Shown here: in pieces, positions 15,301 through 24,802 of the stretch
Layout of the letters: the number at the start of each line of letters is the position of its first letter
Position numbering within the stretch: the stretch's first letter is position 1
NCBI GenBank assembly: GCA_017461345.1
Contig: JAFTYP010000031.1
Span: 1-36,324 of the forward strand
Direction: 5' to 3'
DNA: 36,324 bases
From: Bacteroidaceae bacterium
GTDB lineage: Bacteria; Bacteroidota; Bacteroidia; Bacteroidales; Bacteroidaceae
Notes under the pieces: generated by a model
The model's database searches: none
Seen by the model: only the letters and a program-made list of their open reading frames with translations
What the model was told of the DNA's origin: nothing
Made by a program: the position numbers and the translations under genes

Positions 15301-16623
15301 AACACTTACCGCGGCAATTATAATCAGCATCCCACGGCCTACTACGTCGATAACAATGCTGTGAATAACGTGTGGCAACTCGTGACGCGCGAGGAACGCA
15401 TTGCCTACATGGAGAAGAATGCCACGAAGGACAATCCCATCGATGCTACCTTCCTCGTCACCAATCCTGGCTTCTATTTCTACAACGGAGGTCGTGGCGA
15501 GGCTTATACGGCAGGTTGGACCATCAGTCGCACGGGCGGCAACTTCGAGACCCCTTCCGAACTCTGGTGCCAACAGTCAAACTCTACATGGCAGTCCAGC
15601 AGTTTCTCCATTACTCAGGACATTGCAGACATCCCCAACGGCGAGTATGGAATGACCGTCCAGGCTTTCTACCGCGACGGCTGGAATGCAGACGTCAACC
15701 AGATGCCGAGGGCTAAAGGAACGGAAGAACTACGCGCCTATTACTTCATCGGAAGTACCGAGGCCAAGGTTATGTCTGTCTTTGACGCCGGCTTCATGAC
15801 GGCTCCAACCAGTTCCGAACTTGGCGGTTTCAACGGAGCATGGCATGGCAACGAGACGCTTGGCTATATGCCCGACAATGCCAACACGTTCAACCGCGTA
15901 TTCTGGTTCTTCCCTGATAAATATGTGAACGCACCCATCAGCACAATCGTGACGGACAACCAGACATCCATCGGCTTGCGAAAACCGACTGGTGCCTCGG
16001 CCGACTGGCTTGCCTTCGACAACTTCCGCCTGTACTACTATGGCCCTGCCGTGAAGGAGATTGCTCTGACTAATGGCTATGCCACTTTCAGCGCCTCAGA
16101 GAACTTTAAAGTGACGACGGAAGGCGTCAGTGCCTACAAAGTAACGGAAAAGAAGGGCAACTACGTCATCCTTACTGCCATCGAGGATATTCCCGCTGGT
16201 ACTGGCGTTGTGCTCTACGGCGAGGGTGCTACAAAGGCAGTGCTGGAGCGGGTGGACGAAACAGTGGCCGACATCAGTGGTAACATGATGAAGCCCAATG
16301 TGACGGCAACCGTGCTGCCACAAGAGAGTGACGGCTGCAAGAACTACCTCCTTGCCCTCGACCCCGACGATGAGAGCGTCTGCGTGTTCCGTCCTTACAG
16401 CGGAGTTGGCAAGTTAGCAGCAGGCCGCGCCTATCTCGCCTTGCCCATTGAAAGCAACGGCGTGAAATACTTCATCGGCTTCGAGGAGGATGACCCTACC
16501 GGTATTACTGGTATTACCGGCCATAACGACTCTAAGGGCTTTATCTACAATGTTGCTGGCCAGCGTCTCGAGAAGATGCAGAAGGGTGTCAACATCCTGA
16601 ACGGCAAGAAGATATTGCGTTAA
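12340..16623 (+). CDS. Large multidomain secreted alpha-L-arabinofuranosidase, GH51
   Basis: This 1427-residue protein has a signal peptide (1-19) and the GH51 opening GIFFEELSHSGEGGLYAELI. A CBM4_9-like beta domain (about 60-200) is inserted before the barrel, which carries MRFPGGC, the acid/base Glu358 in IGNEN, and the nucleophile Glu440 in YVGEWAAS. After the usual C-terminal beta domain come a DUF1080/LamG-like jelly-roll (about 560-740), an Ala-rich FIVAR-like helical segment (about 800-880), two further beta domains to about 1235, and a tail ending IYNVAGQRLEKMQKGVNIL...KKILR. That tail resembles the C-terminal sequence common on exported Prevotella proteins. GH51 enzymes release arabinofuranose from arabinan or arabinoxylan. 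Many relatives are only 500-850 residues, so the C-terminal half is unusually large. Domain limits are estimates. Confidence 0.88.
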   Translation: MKKILSLSVAALLPMLVAAQDFKFNLGQRGPEIYEDYYGIFFEELSHSGEGGLYAELIQNRSFEDNTSSPDHWTAVGSATLTLTTDNMMNANQGHALGLTATAAGDGIRNDGFWGICYASGETYKASFWIRSDSEWNGTVTAKLLDSSANAIGQTDIAVEAGIAWKQYTATITATATAVGGYFDLCLGSAATVELDMVSLFPPTYNNRDNGFRRDMGQMLADIKPTFMRFPGGCYIEGQWDNEKNDDFRYLWKNSVGPVESRIPLWNNRWGYMVTNGQGIYEYLLYCEDIGAVPMYVVNIGVGHEWAHDYNDLGEYIQEALDVIEYCNGDVTTTWGAKRAEAGHPEPFNLKYIEIGNENYTFDHYAERYIQFYNAIKERYPDIVCIGNAPCWGTDYPKWGLSHPVDLVDEHYYRTPEWFMSSYRHYDSYPRTDPKVYVGEWAASENKGTLGNMNAALGEAIFMCGAERNSDMVKMLSFSEPFAHINDVRWPAMIYHNSEKAVGTPSYYAQKMYGQNIGKQNIVWTETGNSASTVGVATWSTSAQFYDIQITDEAGNVILNGASTTSADWVAETGTGDWSVTDGTVTNATVSGTRSTYTLRAPLGTDNFIFTLKAKKISGDEGFLIPLEFTDVNNYVWWAIGGWGNKQHGIEQSIGGSKSNPVSNIPGNVTAGQEYDIKVVRKGLHVHCYLDGSLMFEFDMKEPANQFLYASSTINDETGDLFVKLVNPGASSRTAHLSFENGTVVSGTAQVMNSTKGTDENTFDNPEAITPHDEAVTVGSDGTIDFTTKPYSINILRLKVKDVTFVSLLPDIKELLTEAAAIESDAIIPELWNKLQAAVATASAVTDSTPYAEQRAALEALKAAVDAAKTAISASPYKGQALGEGSYYLYNISTGLWLQNNEDYWSKWTTYAAGGTYGMEFRLAPYGDGYAIYTPAFSTGGKTTNMSHSDLYLDNATISTWTFESDTQAGVPNCYKIKNSDGQYIGLNTYRGNYNQHPTAYYVDNNAVNNVWQLVTREERIAYMEKNATKDNPIDATFLVTNPGFYFYNGGRGEAYTAGWTISRTGGNFETPSELWCQQSNSTWQSSSFSITQDIADIPNGEYGMTVQAFYRDGWNADVNQMPRAKGTEELRAYYFIGSTEAKVMSVFDAGFMTAPTSSELGGFNGAWHGNETLGYMPDNANTFNRVFWFFPDKYVNAPISTIVTDNQTSIGLRKPTGASADWLAFDNFRLYYYGPAVKEIALTNGYATFSASENFKVTTEGVSAYKVTEKKGNYVILTAIEDIPAGTGVVLYGEGATKAVLERVDETVADISGNMMKPNVTATVLPQESDGCKNYLLALDPDDESVCVFRPYSGVGKLAAGRAYLALPIESNGVKYFIGFEEDDPTGITGITGHNDSKGFIYNVAGQRLEKMQKGVNILNGKKILR

Positions 16624-16774
16624 GGCAATATGTCCCTCGGAGAGCGGGAGAGGGCGGCGTGTCTGTAGCGTTTATCTGACCCCTTCGAGGTATAAACTAA
16701 GGCAAACGGAGACACTCCGTCCTGCATACGACAGATGTCGATATTTCCTAGAGCGGTGAAATGTCGAAAAATAC

Positions 16775-16806
16775 ACGAAGCGTCACAAGTGGGCGCTTCG
16801 TTTTGT
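16775..16806 (+). terminator. Intrinsic terminator after the GH51 gene
   Basis: ACGAAGCG and CGCTTCGT form an 8-bp stem with an 11-base loop, followed by TTTGTT. It lies about 150 bases past the GH51 stop. The rest of the 355-base gap to rpsL (16624-16978) holds only this hairpin and the str promoter. Confidence 0.7.
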
Positions 16807-16867
16807 TAAATAATCTTAAATTTTGTACTTTTATGTTGTGTTGAATGCTTTTTGTAAGGGCTTTAAG

Positions 16868-16897
16868 TTGTTATTCCAATAAAAAATCGTACCTTTG
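16868..16897 (+). promoter_or_regulatory. Promoter of the str/S10/spc/alpha ribosomal cluster
   Basis: TTG (16868-16870) and TACCTTTG (16890-16897) are 19 bases apart, a textbook Bacteroidota promoter. It leaves a leader of about 75 bases before rpsL. Confidence 0.8.
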
Positions 16898-16978
16898 CAC
16901 CCCGAATAGGCATAATAGGCCCGTTCTGGAATAATTTTGACTTTTATACATAATATATAATAATAAAACAACAAAACA

Positions 16979-17356
16979 ATGCCTACAATTCAACAATTGG
17001 TAAGAAAAGGCCGTACGGCGTTGGAAGACAAGAGCAAGAGCCCTGCGCTGGACAATTGTCCTCAGCGTCGTGGTGTTTGTGTTCGTGTTTACACAACTAC
17101 GCCTAAGAAGCCTAACTCTGCGATGCGTAAGGTCGCTCGCGTTCGTTTGACAAACTCTAAGGAAGTGAACAGCTACATTCCCGGAGAAGGACACAACCTG
17201 CAGGAGCACAGCATTGTGCTGGTTCGTGGTGGTCGTGTAAAGGACCTTCCCGGTGTGCGTTATCACATCGTTCGTGGTACACTTGATACCGCAGGTGTTG
17301 CAAATCGTACACAGCGTCGCTCTAAGTATGGTGCAAAACGTCCTAAGCAAAAGTAA
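16979..17356 (+). CDS. rpsL: 30S ribosomal protein S12
   Basis: The 125-residue protein is full-length S12 of the decoding centre. [11 protein letters not shown] opens it, [19 protein letters not shown] holds the conserved P-K-K-P-N-S-A loop (Lys43, Lys44), and [13 protein letters not shown] holds Lys88. These sites, where streptomycin-resistance changes occur in other bacteria, have the usual residues. It is the first gene of the cluster, 81 bases downstream of the -7 box, and is followed by rpsG after a 97-base gap. Confidence 0.98.
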   Translation: MPTIQQLVRKGRTALEDKSKSPALDNCPQRRGVCVRVYTTTPKKPNSAMRKVARVRLTNSKEVNSYIPGEGHNLQEHSIVLVRGGRVKDLPGVRYHIVRGTLDTAGVANRTQRRSKYGAKRPKQK

Positions 17357-17453
17357 TTAACCCCGTTTTGGCTTGTAAGTAGGTTGAGTAAATGCTCCAG
17401 TGGAAGCGTTGAAGAACACGAAAAAACAACCCCGAACAAAAACAAACAAAACA

Positions 17454-17930
17454 ATGCGTAAAGCTAAACCAAAGAAAAGAATTATCCTTCCCGATCCCGT
17501 GTTCGGTGACGTGAAGGTGTCTAAGTTCGTCAACCACTTGATGTATGACGGCAAGAAGAGCATTTCGTATGACATCTTCTACAATGCTCTCGAAATTGTA
17601 AAGACAAAGTTGTCTAACGAGGAGAAAGATTCTCTTACCATTTGGAAAGAGGCTCTCGACAAGATTACTCCTCAGGTAGAGGTAAAGAGCCGCCGTATTG
17701 GTGGTGCAACTTTCCAGGTGCCAACAGAAATCCGTCCCGACCGCAAGGAGAGCATCAGCATGAAGAATATGATTCTGTTCGCTCGTAAGCGTGGCGGCAA
17801 GACTATGGCCGACAAGTTGGCTGCTGAGATTATGGATGCATACAACGAGCAGGGTGGTGCCTTTAAGCGTAAGGAGGACATGCATCGTATGGCTGAGGCT
17901 AACCGTGCATTTGCTCACTTCCGTTTCTAA
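17454..17930 (+). CDS. rpsG: 30S ribosomal protein S7
   Basis: S7 nucleates assembly of the 30S head and contacts the E site. The chosen Met (MRKAKPKKR) gives 158 residues, matching the family; an in-frame Met 18 codons earlier would add only a Lys/Thr/Asn-rich stretch with no S7 similarity. Typical blocks are [33 protein letters not shown] and [21 protein letters not shown]. It ends 33 bases before fusA, in the usual rpsL-rpsG-fusA order. Confidence 0.97.
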   Translation: MRKAKPKKRIILPDPVFGDVKVSKFVNHLMYDGKKSISYDIFYNALEIVKTKLSNEEKDSLTIWKEALDKITPQVEVKSRRIGGATFQVPTEIRPDRKESISMKNMILFARKRGGKTMADKLAAEIMDAYNEQGGAFKRKEDMHRMAEANRAFAHFRF

Positions 17931-17963
17931 TTCAAATCCATCACTAATTCAATCTAAGAAACA

Positions 17964-20081
17964 ATGGCAAAGCAAGATTTACGTTTCACCCGTAACTTCG
18001 GTATCATGGCTCACATCGATGCCGGTAAGACAACTACCAGTGAGCGTATCCTTTTCTAAACCGGTAAGACACATAAGATCGGTGAAACCCATGATGGTTC
18101 TGCTACCATGGACTGGATGGCTCAAGAGCAGGAGCGTGGTATTACCATTACCTCTGCTGCTACAACCGCTTACTGGACATGTAAGGGCGAGAAGTATAAG
18201 TTCAATTTGATTGATACTCCGGGACACGTTGACTTTACTGCTGAGGTAGAGCGTTCTCTTCGTGTACTCGACGGTGCCGTTGCTACATACTGTGCAGTAG
18301 GTGGCGTAGAGCCCCAGTCTGAGACTGTATGGCGTCAGGCTGACAAGTACAACGTACCTCGTATCGGTTATGTAAATAAGATGGACCGTTCTGGTGCAGA
18401 CTTCTATGAAGTAGTCCGCCAGATGAAGGAGGTTCTTGGCGCAACTCCATGTGTTATTGCTGTACCTATCGGTGCAGAAGAGAACTTCAAGGGTATTGTT
18501 GACCTTATCAAGATGAAGGCTATCCTGTGGCACGATGAGACCATGGGCGCAGAGTACAGTCTCGAGGACATTCCTGCAGATATGGTTGATGAGTGCGAAG
18601 AGTGGCGTGGTAAGATGATTGAACTCGCCGCTGAGCAGGATGATACCTTGATGGAGAAGTACTTCGAGGATCCCGATAGCCTGAGCGAAGAGGAAATCGT
18701 AGCCGCTATCCGTAAGGGCACTCTGAACCTTGACATCGTTCCTATGACTTGTGGTTCTTCATTCAAGAATAAGGGTGTACAGACTCTGCTCGATTATGTC
18801 TGCATGTTCCTCCCTTCTCCTTTGGATACTCCCAGCATCGTAGGTACCAACCCAGAGACTGGTGAAGAAGAATCTCGTATGCCCAGCGAGGAAGAGAAGA
18901 CCGCTGCTCTGGCGTTCAAGATTGCAACCGATCCATATGTAGGTCGTTTGACCTTCTTCCGTGTTTACTCAGGTAAGGTAGAAGCAGGTTCTTATATCTA
19001 TAATGTACGTTCTGGCAAGAAAGAGCGCGTAAGCCGTCTCTTCCAGATGCACTCAAACAGCCAAAATCCTGTTGATTGCATTTCTGCTGGTGATATCGGT
19101 GCAGGTGTAGGTTTTAAGGATATTCACACTGGCGATACTTTGGCTGAGGAAGGTGCTCCTATCGTACTTGAATCAATGGATTTCCCCGATCCCGTTATTG
19201 GTATCGCAGTTGAGCCCAAGACTCAAAAGGATTTGGACAAATTGAGCATCGGTTTGCAGAAATTGGCTGAAGAGGATCCTACCTTTACGGTGAAGACTGA
19301 CGAACAAAGCGGCCAGACTGTTATCAGTGGTATGGGTGAGCTTCACCTTGATATTATCATTGATCGCCTGAAGCGTGAGTTTAAGGTTGAATGTAACCAG
19401 GGTAAGCCTCAGGTAAACTATAAGGAAGCAATTACAGCAACTGTCAACCACCGCGAGGTTTATAAGAAGCAGTCAGGTGGTCGCGGTAAGTTTGCTGACG
19501 TAATTGTTAATGTAGGTCCTGTTGATCCCGACTTTACTCAGGGAGGTCTTCAGTTTATCAACAGCGTAACCGGTGGTAACATTCCCAAGGAATTCATCCC
19601 CAGCGTACAGAAGGGCTTCGAGGCTGCTATGAAAAATGGTGTGCTCGGTGGCTTCCCCATGGACAGTCTGAAGGTTGAACTTGTAGATGGTAGTTTCCAC
19701 CCAGTAGACTCTGACCAGTTGTCATTCGAACTGGCTGCTCAAATGGCATACAAGGCATGTTGTGCTAAGGCTAAGCCTGTACTCATGGAACCCATCATGA
19801 AGTTGGAAGTTGTTACTCCGGAAGAAAGCATGGGTGATGTGATTGGCGACCTTAACAAACGTCGTGGTCAGGTAGAAGGAATGGATTCTACTCGTACTGG
19901 TGCTCGTCTGGTAAAGGCAATGGTTCCTCTGGCAGAGATGTTTGGCTACGTAACAGCATTGCGTACTATCACCTCTGGTCGTGCTACCAGTTCAATGACT
20001 TATGATCATCATGCTCCAGTAAGTTCAGGTATTGCTAAGTCTGTACTTGAAGAAATGGGTGGCCGTGTAGATCTCGTTTAA
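17964..20081 (+). pseudogene. fusA: Elongation factor G gene with in-frame TAA at codon 32
   Basis: EF-G is the GTPase that drives ribosomal translocation. From ATG at 17964 the frame encodes the N terminus with the P-loop AHIDAGKT (16-23) and reaches RILF. It then meets TAA at 18057-18059, where relatives have Tyr (RILFYTG). The frame continues without any further defect for a total of 705 codons, the family's normal length. Downstream are D-x-P-G-H in [14 protein letters not shown] in [10 protein letters not shown], and complete domains II-V ending MGGRVDLV. A restart at Met49 would lose the P-loop and could not make a working GTPase. One transversion (TAT or TAC to TAA) explains the stop. 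It may be a sequencing error, a fresh nonsense mutation covered by another copy, or a recoded codon. Confidence 0.93.
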
Positions 20082-20089
20082 TATAAATA

Positions 20090-20139
20090 GGATAGGGTCA
20101 TCTGCAAGCATATGACTCTTTGTGGATGATACCCTATCC
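20090..20139 (+). other. Intergenic hairpin between fusA and rpsJ
   Basis: GGATAGGGT pairs perfectly with ACCCTATCC, and CATC/GATG extend the stem inward around a loop of roughly 24 bases. No T-run follows, so it is not a typical terminator. It occupies most of the 88-base gap at the str/S10 junction and could be an RNA-processing, attenuation or ribosomal-protein binding site. Confidence 0.65.
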
Positions 20140-20169
20140 CATATACATAATTAATTATTAAATATAAAA

Positions 20170-20475
20170 ATGAGTCCAAAAATTAGAATTAAACTTAAGT
20201 CTTACGACCATAATTTGGTTGACAAGTCTGCAGAAAGAATTGTTAAGACTGTAAAAGAGACTGGTGCTGTAGTAAGCGGTCCTATTCCTTTGCCAACACG
20301 CAAGAGAATCTTTACTGTAAACCGTTCTACATTCGTTAACAAGAAGAGCCGTGAGCAGTTTGAGTTGAACAGCTACAAGCGTCTTGTTGATATCCACAGT
20401 TCTAGCGAAAAGACTATTGATGCCCTTATGAAGCTCGAGCTTCCTAGTGGCGTTGAAGTGGAGATTAAGGTGTAA
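20170..20475 (+). CDS. rpsJ: 30S ribosomal protein S10 (NusE)
   Basis: This 101-residue protein is complete S10, a 30S head protein that also acts as NusE in transcription antitermination. [18 protein letters not shown] is the conserved loop, followed by [15 protein letters not shown] and a C-terminal strand VEVEIKV. It follows fusA directly, with no tuf gene between them, and starts just after the 20090-20139 hairpin. Confidence 0.98.
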   Translation: MSPKIRIKLKSYDHNLVDKSAERIVKTVKETGAVVSGPIPLPTRKRIFTVNRSTFVNKKSREQFELNSYKRLVDIHSSSEKTIDALMKLELPSGVEVEIKV

Positions 20476-20505
20476 TACATTTATTATTAATTAAGAATAA
20501 CAGAA

Positions 20506-21123
20506 ATGCCAGGATTATTAGGAAAGAAAATCGGAATGACTTCCGTTTTCAGTGCCGAGGGTAAGAATGTACCATGCACTGTTATCGAATTGGGTCCTTG
20601 TGTTGTTACTCAGATCAAAAGCGTAGAGAAGGACGGCTATAATGCTGTTCAGCTTGGCTTCGAAGAGGCAAAGGAGAAGAATACCTCTGCTCCTCTTATG
20701 GGCCACTTCAAAAAAGCTGGAGTAACACCCATGAGACACTTGGCCGAGTTCACAGGTTTCGAACAGGAACTGAATTTGGGTGACACCATCACCGTTGACA
20801 TTTTTGCAGACAGCAATTTTGTTGACGTTATTGCAACCTCTAAGGGTCGTGGTTTCCAGGGCGTAGTAAAGCGCCACGGCTTTGGCGGTGTAGGTCAGAC
20901 TACTCATGGTCAGGACGACCGTCTGCGTAAACCAGGTTCTATTGGTGCTTGCTCATACCCCGCAAAAGTTTTCAAGGGTATGCGTATGGGTGGCCATATG
21001 GGTTGTAATCGTGTTACAACACATAACCTGCAAGTGTTAAAGGTGATTCCTGAACACAATCTCCTTCTTATTAAGGGTAGTGTTCCCGGATTCAAAGGTT
21101 CAATCGTTAGCGTTATGAAGTAA
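20506..21123 (+). CDS. rplC: 50S ribosomal protein L3
   Basis: L3 is an early 50S assembly protein whose long loop approaches the peptidyl-transferase centre. The 205 residues begin [14 protein letters not shown]; the central loop [17 protein letters not shown] and [25 protein letters not shown] match the family signature. The last base of its TAA stop is the first base of the rplD ATG, a one-base overlap that suggests coupled translation. Confidence 0.98.
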   Translation: MPGLLGKKIGMTSVFSAEGKNVPCTVIELGPCVVTQIKSVEKDGYNAVQLGFEEAKEKNTSAPLMGHFKKAGVTPMRHLAEFTGFEQELNLGDTITVDIFADSNFVDVIATSKGRGFQGVVKRHGFGGVGQTTHGQDDRLRKPGSIGACSYPAKVFKGMRMGGHMGCNRVTTHNLQVLKVIPEHNLLLIKGSVPGFKGSIVSVMK

Positions 21124-21752
21124 TGGAAGTAAGTGTATTAAATATAAAAGGCCAGGAGACAGGTCGTAAGGTCGCTCTCAATGATGCCATTTACGCTATT
21201 GAGCCCAACGATCATGCTATCTACCTTGATGTGAAGCTCATCATGGCTAACCAGCGACAGGGAACTGCGAAGTCGAAGGAAAGAAGTGAAATAAGCGGTT
21301 CAACCCGCAAGCTTGGTCGCCAGAAAGGTGGAGGCGGCGCACGTCGCGGTGATATTAATTCTCCCGTACTCGTAGGTGGCGGTCGTGTATTCGGTCCAAA
21401 GCCCCGCGATTATGGTTTTAAGCTTAACAAGAAAGTTCGTCAGCTTGCTCGTAAGTCTGCCCTTTCGTACAAGGCTCAGGAGAATGCATTGATGGTAGTG
21501 GAAGATTTTACATTTGATGCTCCTAAGACAAAATCAGTTGTAGAAATCTTAAAAAACCTTAAAGTTTCTGATAAAAAGACACTTTTTGTTACCGCAGGTG
21601 CAGATAAAGTTGTATATTTGTCCGCTCGAAACATCGAACGCGTTCAGGTAATGCCTGCAAATGCACTCAATACCTATAAGGTTTTGAATGCAGATGTTAT
21701 GGTTGTATCTGAGAGTGCTCTCGCTGTCATCGAAGGAAACTTAACAAAATAA
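21123..21752 (+). CDS. rplD: 50S ribosomal protein L4
   Basis: L4 (209 residues) lines the peptide exit tunnel and in some bacteria represses its own operon. The tunnel loop is visible as [19 protein letters not shown] followed by [21 protein letters not shown] full C-terminal domain with [10 protein letters not shown] and [13 protein letters not shown] follows. The start codon overlaps the rplC stop by one base, and rplW follows after 16 bases. Confidence 0.98.
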   Translation: MEVSVLNIKGQETGRKVALNDAIYAIEPNDHAIYLDVKLIMANQRQGTAKSKERSEISGSTRKLGRQKGGGGARRGDINSPVLVGGGRVFGPKPRDYGFKLNKKVRQLARKSALSYKAQENALMVVEDFTFDAPKTKSVVEILKNLKVSDKKTLFVTAGADKVVYLSARNIERVQVMPANALNTYKVLNADVMVVSESALAVIEGNLTK

Positions 21753-21768
21753 GTAGCCGAATTAGAAT

Positions 21769-22059
21769 ATGGGATATATCGTAAAACCTTTGGTCTCTGA
21801 GAAGATGACCGGTATCACAGAGAAGCAGAATAAGTTCGGCTTCATTGTTCGTCCCCAAGCTAATAAGATCGAGATCAAGAAAGAAATCGAGGCACAGTAT
21901 AACGTTACCGTTACTGACGTTAATACTTGTGTGTATGGTGGTAAAAGTAAGAATCGCTACACTCGTTCTGGTCTCATCAAGGGACGTACTAATGCTTTCA
22001 AGAAGGCAATTGTAACCCTTAAGGAAGGCGATGTAATTGATTTTTATAGCAACATTTAA
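21769..22059 (+). CDS. rplW: 50S ribosomal protein L23
   Basis: L23 (96 residues) sits at the tunnel exit, where trigger factor and SRP dock. GYIVKPLVSEKMTGITEKQNK is the conserved opening, followed by VRPQANKIEIKKEIEAQYNV and the basic loop CVYGGKSKNRYTRSG. No truncation is seen. It is separated from rplB by only six bases. Confidence 0.97.
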   Translation: MGYIVKPLVSEKMTGITEKQNKFGFIVRPQANKIEIKKEIEAQYNVTVTDVNTCVYGGKSKNRYTRSGLIKGRTNAFKKAIVTLKEGDVIDFYSNI

Positions 22060-22065
22060 TAAAAG

Positions 22066-22890
22066 ATGGCAGTACGTAAATTTAAGCCCACAACACCGGG
22101 CCAAAGACACAAAATTATAGGTACCTTCGAAGAAATTACTGCATCGGTACCTGAGAAGTCTCTCGTTTGCGGTAAGTGCTCTACTGGTGGACGTAATAAC
22201 ACTGGTAAGATGACTATGCGCTATATCGGTGGAGGTCATAAGCAGAAGTTCCGTTTTATTGATTTCCGACGTGAGAAAGATGGTGTTCCCGCTGTAGTAA
22301 AGACTATCAAGTACGATCCTAATCGCTCGGCTCGTATAGCACTCCTCTTCTACGCAGACGGTGAAAAACGTTATATTATTGCTCCTAACGGACTTAAGGT
22401 GGGTGCCACTGTGATGAGTGGTGCTGAAGCAGCTCCTGAAATAGGTAATGCTCTGCCTTTGCAGAATATTCCTGTAGGTACTGTGATCCATAACATTGAG
22501 CTTCGTCCTGGTCAGGGCGCTTTGCTCGTTCGTTCTGCTGGTAATTTTGCTCAGTTAACTTCACGTGAAGGTCGCTATTGCGTTATCAAACTCCCTTCTG
22601 GAGAAACACGTCAGATTCTGTCGGCTTGTAAGGCAACAGTAGGTAGTGTAGGTAATTCAGATCACGCGTTGGAAAGCTCTGGTAAGGCTGGACGCTCTCG
22701 CTGGTTGGGCCGTCGTCCTCATAACCGTGGCGTTGTCATGAATCCTCATGACCATCCGATGGGTGGTGGTGAAGGCCGTCAGTCTGGTGGTCATCCCCGT
22801 TCACGTAAGGGCTTGTACGCTAAGGGTCTTAAGACTCGTGCTCCTAAGAAGCAGTCCAACAAGTATATTATCGAGAGATGTAATAAGTAA
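22066..22890 (+). CDS. rplB: 50S ribosomal protein L2
   Basis: L2 (274 residues) is required for subunit association and peptidyl-transferase centre integrity. The start [15 protein letters not shown], the central [24 protein letters not shown] and the C-terminal loop [16 protein letters not shown] with its essential His are all intact. A basic tail ([18 protein letters not shown]) follows. A 25-base gap leads to rpsS. Confidence 0.98.
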   Translation: MAVRKFKPTTPGQRHKIIGTFEEITASVPEKSLVCGKCSTGGRNNTGKMTMRYIGGGHKQKFRFIDFRREKDGVPAVVKTIKYDPNRSARIALLFYADGEKRYIIAPNGLKVGATVMSGAEAAPEIGNALPLQNIPVGTVIHNIELRPGQGALLVRSAGNFAQLTSREGRYCVIKLPSGETRQILSACKATVGSVGNSDHALESSGKAGRSRWLGRRPHNRGVVMNPHDHPMGGGEGRQSGGHPRSRKGLYAKGLKTRAPKKQSNKYIIERCNK

Positions 22891-22915
22891 ACAAAAAGTT
22901 AGCTAGAGTAAAATT

Positions 22916-23185
22916 ATGAGTCGTTCATTAAAGAAAGGTCCGTATATTGAAGTTAGCCTCGAAAAGAAAATCATTGCCATGAACGAAAGTGGCAAGAAAA
23001 ACGTGGTCAAGACATGGTCTCGTGCTTCTATGATTTCACCTGATTTCGTAGGTCATACGGTTGCCGTTCATAACGGAAATAAGTTTATTCCTGTTTACGT
23101 TACAGAAAATATGGTTGGACATAAGTTTGGAGAATTTGCTCCTACTCGCAAGTTCGGTGGCCATGCTGGTAACAAGAAAAAGTAA
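22916..23185 (+). CDS. rpsS: 30S ribosomal protein S19
   Basis: S19 (89 residues) binds 16S rRNA in the 30S head next to S13. [17 protein letters not shown] opens the protein, then [22 protein letters not shown] and [16 protein letters not shown] form the conserved body. The C-terminal NKKK tail is short. A 37-base AT-rich gap separates it from rplV. Confidence 0.98.
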   Translation: MSRSLKKGPYIEVSLEKKIIAMNESGKKNVVKTWSRASMISPDFVGHTVAVHNGNKFIPVYVTENMVGHKFGEFAPTRKFGGHAGNKKK

Positions 23186-23222
23186 GCAGGCAAGTAATTG
23201 TTAATTATACAGTAATAATATA

Positions 23223-23621
23223 ATGGGAAAAAGAAAGAAATTAGCTGCTGAAGCAAGAAAAGAAGCTCGAAAAGCACAAAGTTTCGCTAAGCTGAGAAAT
23301 GTGCCTTCTTCTCCCCGCAAGATGAGATATGTGGTTGATTTGGTCCGCGGCATGGAGGTAAATAGGGCTCTTGGCACTTTGAAGTTCTGTGTTAAAGCAG
23401 CAAGCGAGGATGTAGAAAAACTCCTTCGCTCTGCCATTGCTAATTGGGAACAGAAGAATGAGCGTAAAGCCGAAGAAGGTGAGCTCTATATCAGTAAGAT
23501 CTTCGTTGATGAGGGTACAACCCTCAAACGTATGAGACCCGCTCCTCAGGGTCGTGGTTATAGAATTCGCAAGCGTTCTAACCACATTACGTTGTTCGTT
23601 GATACAAAGAATAAAGATTAA
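23223..23621 (+). CDS. rplV: 50S ribosomal protein L22
   Basis: L22 (132 residues) reaches into the peptide exit tunnel, where macrolide-resistance changes map. The body contains [19 protein letters not shown], then [20 protein letters not shown] and [13 protein letters not shown], the hairpin and core of the family. The N-terminal extension ([19 protein letters not shown]) is very basic. rpsC starts eight bases later. Confidence 0.97.
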   Translation: MGKRKKLAAEARKEARKAQSFAKLRNVPSSPRKMRYVVDLVRGMEVNRALGTLKFCVKAASEDVEKLLRSAIANWEQKNERKAEEGELYISKIFVDEGTTLKRMRPAPQGRGYRIRKRSNHITLFVDTKNKD

Positions 23622-23629
23622 GGGAAAGT

Positions 23630-24358
23630 ATGGGACAGAAAGTTAATCCAATAAGCAACCGTCTCGGAATCGTCCGTGGATGGGACTCAAATTGGTACGG
23701 AGGTAAAGAATTTGGTGATTCTATCCTCGAGGATAGTAAGATTCGCAAATACCTCGGTGCTCGTCTCGGTGATGCAAGCATCTCACGTATTGTTATCGAA
23801 CGTACCCTCAAGATGGTCACTATCACTGTTTGCACTGCTCGCCCTGGTCTTATCATCGGTAAGGGCGGTGAGAAGGTTGATACTCTCAAGGAAGAATTGA
23901 AGAAACTTACTCAAAAGGATGTTCAAATCAATATCTTTGAGGTTAAGAAACCAGAACTTGATGCAGTTATCGTTGCGAACAACATCGCTCGCCAGGTAGA
24001 AGGTAAGATTGCATATCGCCGTGCCATTAAGATGGCAATTCAGAATACAATGCGTGCCGGTGCAGAAGGAATTAAGGTCTTGATTTCTGGTCGCCTTAAT
24101 GGTGCTGAAATCGCTCGCTCTGAGATGTTCAAGGAGGGTCGTACTCCTTTGCACACCCTTCGTGCTGATATCGATTATTGTCAGTCAGAGGCTTTGACAA
24201 AGGTCGGTTTGCTCGGCATTAAGGTATGGATATGCCGTGGTGAAGTCTATGGCAAGAAGGATCTTGCACCAAACTTTACTCAGCAAAAGGACAATGGCCG
24301 CAATTTTGGCGGTGGCGACAGAAGAAACTTCCGTCGCAAGAAGAACAATAATCGTTAA
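23630..24358 (+). CDS. rpsC: 30S ribosomal protein S3
   Basis: S3 (242 residues) lies at the mRNA entry channel and contributes to helicase activity of the ribosome. [19 protein letters not shown] is the usual start. A KH domain with [18 protein letters not shown] follows, then [32 protein letters not shown]. The C-terminal 30 residues are Asn/Arg/Gly-rich and variable. rplP follows after 12 bases. Confidence 0.98.
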   Translation: MGQKVNPISNRLGIVRGWDSNWYGGKEFGDSILEDSKIRKYLGARLGDASISRIVIERTLKMVTITVCTARPGLIIGKGGEKVDTLKEELKKLTQKDVQINIFEVKKPELDAVIVANNIARQVEGKIAYRRAIKMAIQNTMRAGAEGIKVLISGRLNGAEIARSEMFKEGRTPLHTLRADIDYCQSEALTKVGLLGIKVWICRGEVYGKKDLAPNFTQQKDNGRNFGGGDRRNFRRKKNNNR

Positions 24359-24370
24359 AATCAGATTGTC

Positions 24371-24796
24371 ATGTTACAACCTAAAAGAACCAAATATAGA
24401 AGACCGCAAAAAGGTCGTTGCAAAGGCAATGCCATGCGTGGCAACCAGTTGGCGTTCGGATCTTTCGGTATTAAGTCTTTAGAGACACACTGGATTACCG
24501 CTCGTCAGATTGAGGCTGCTCGTGTCGCTATGACTCGTTATATGCAGCGTGAGGGACAGAGTTGGATTCGTATCTTCCCCGATAAGCCTATTACCAAGAA
24601 GCCTGCAGATGTCCGCATGGGTAAGGGTAAGGGTGATCCAGTAGGATATGTTTTCCCCATCACTCCTGGTCGCATTATTTTTGAGATTGAAGGCGTTTCT
24701 TATGAAATTGCTAAGGAAGCTCTTCGTTTGGCATCTCAGAAGTTGCCTGTTACAACGAAGTTCATTGTTAGACGTGATTACGACAAAAACGCATAA
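24371..24796 (+). CDS. rplP: 50S ribosomal protein L16
   Basis: L16 (141 residues) helps position A-site t[19 protein letters not shown] is the canonical start; [20 protein letters not shown] carries the conserved G-K-G loop; the end [12 protein letters not shown] is typical. It begins 12 bases after rpsC and is followed by rpmC after six bases. Confidence 0.98.
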   Translation: MLQPKRTKYRRPQKGRCKGNAMRGNQLAFGSFGIKSLETHWITARQIEAARVAMTRYMQREGQSWIRIFPDKPITKKPADVRMGKGKGDPVGYVFPITPGRIIFEIEGVSYEIAKEALRLASQKLPVTTKFIVRRDYDKNA

Positions 24797-24802
24797 TTAA
24801 TT

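Noticed and set aside
18108..20081. EF-G starting at the Met after the in-frame stop
   Set aside because: This start would delete the GTP-binding P-loop. The upstream codons are conserved EF-G sequence, so the gene start is at 17964 and the stop is an interruption.
17964..20081. Alternative genetic code reading TAA as Tyr
   Set aside because: Many neighbouring ribosomal protein genes end in TAA at their expected lengths, so TAA is a normal stop here.
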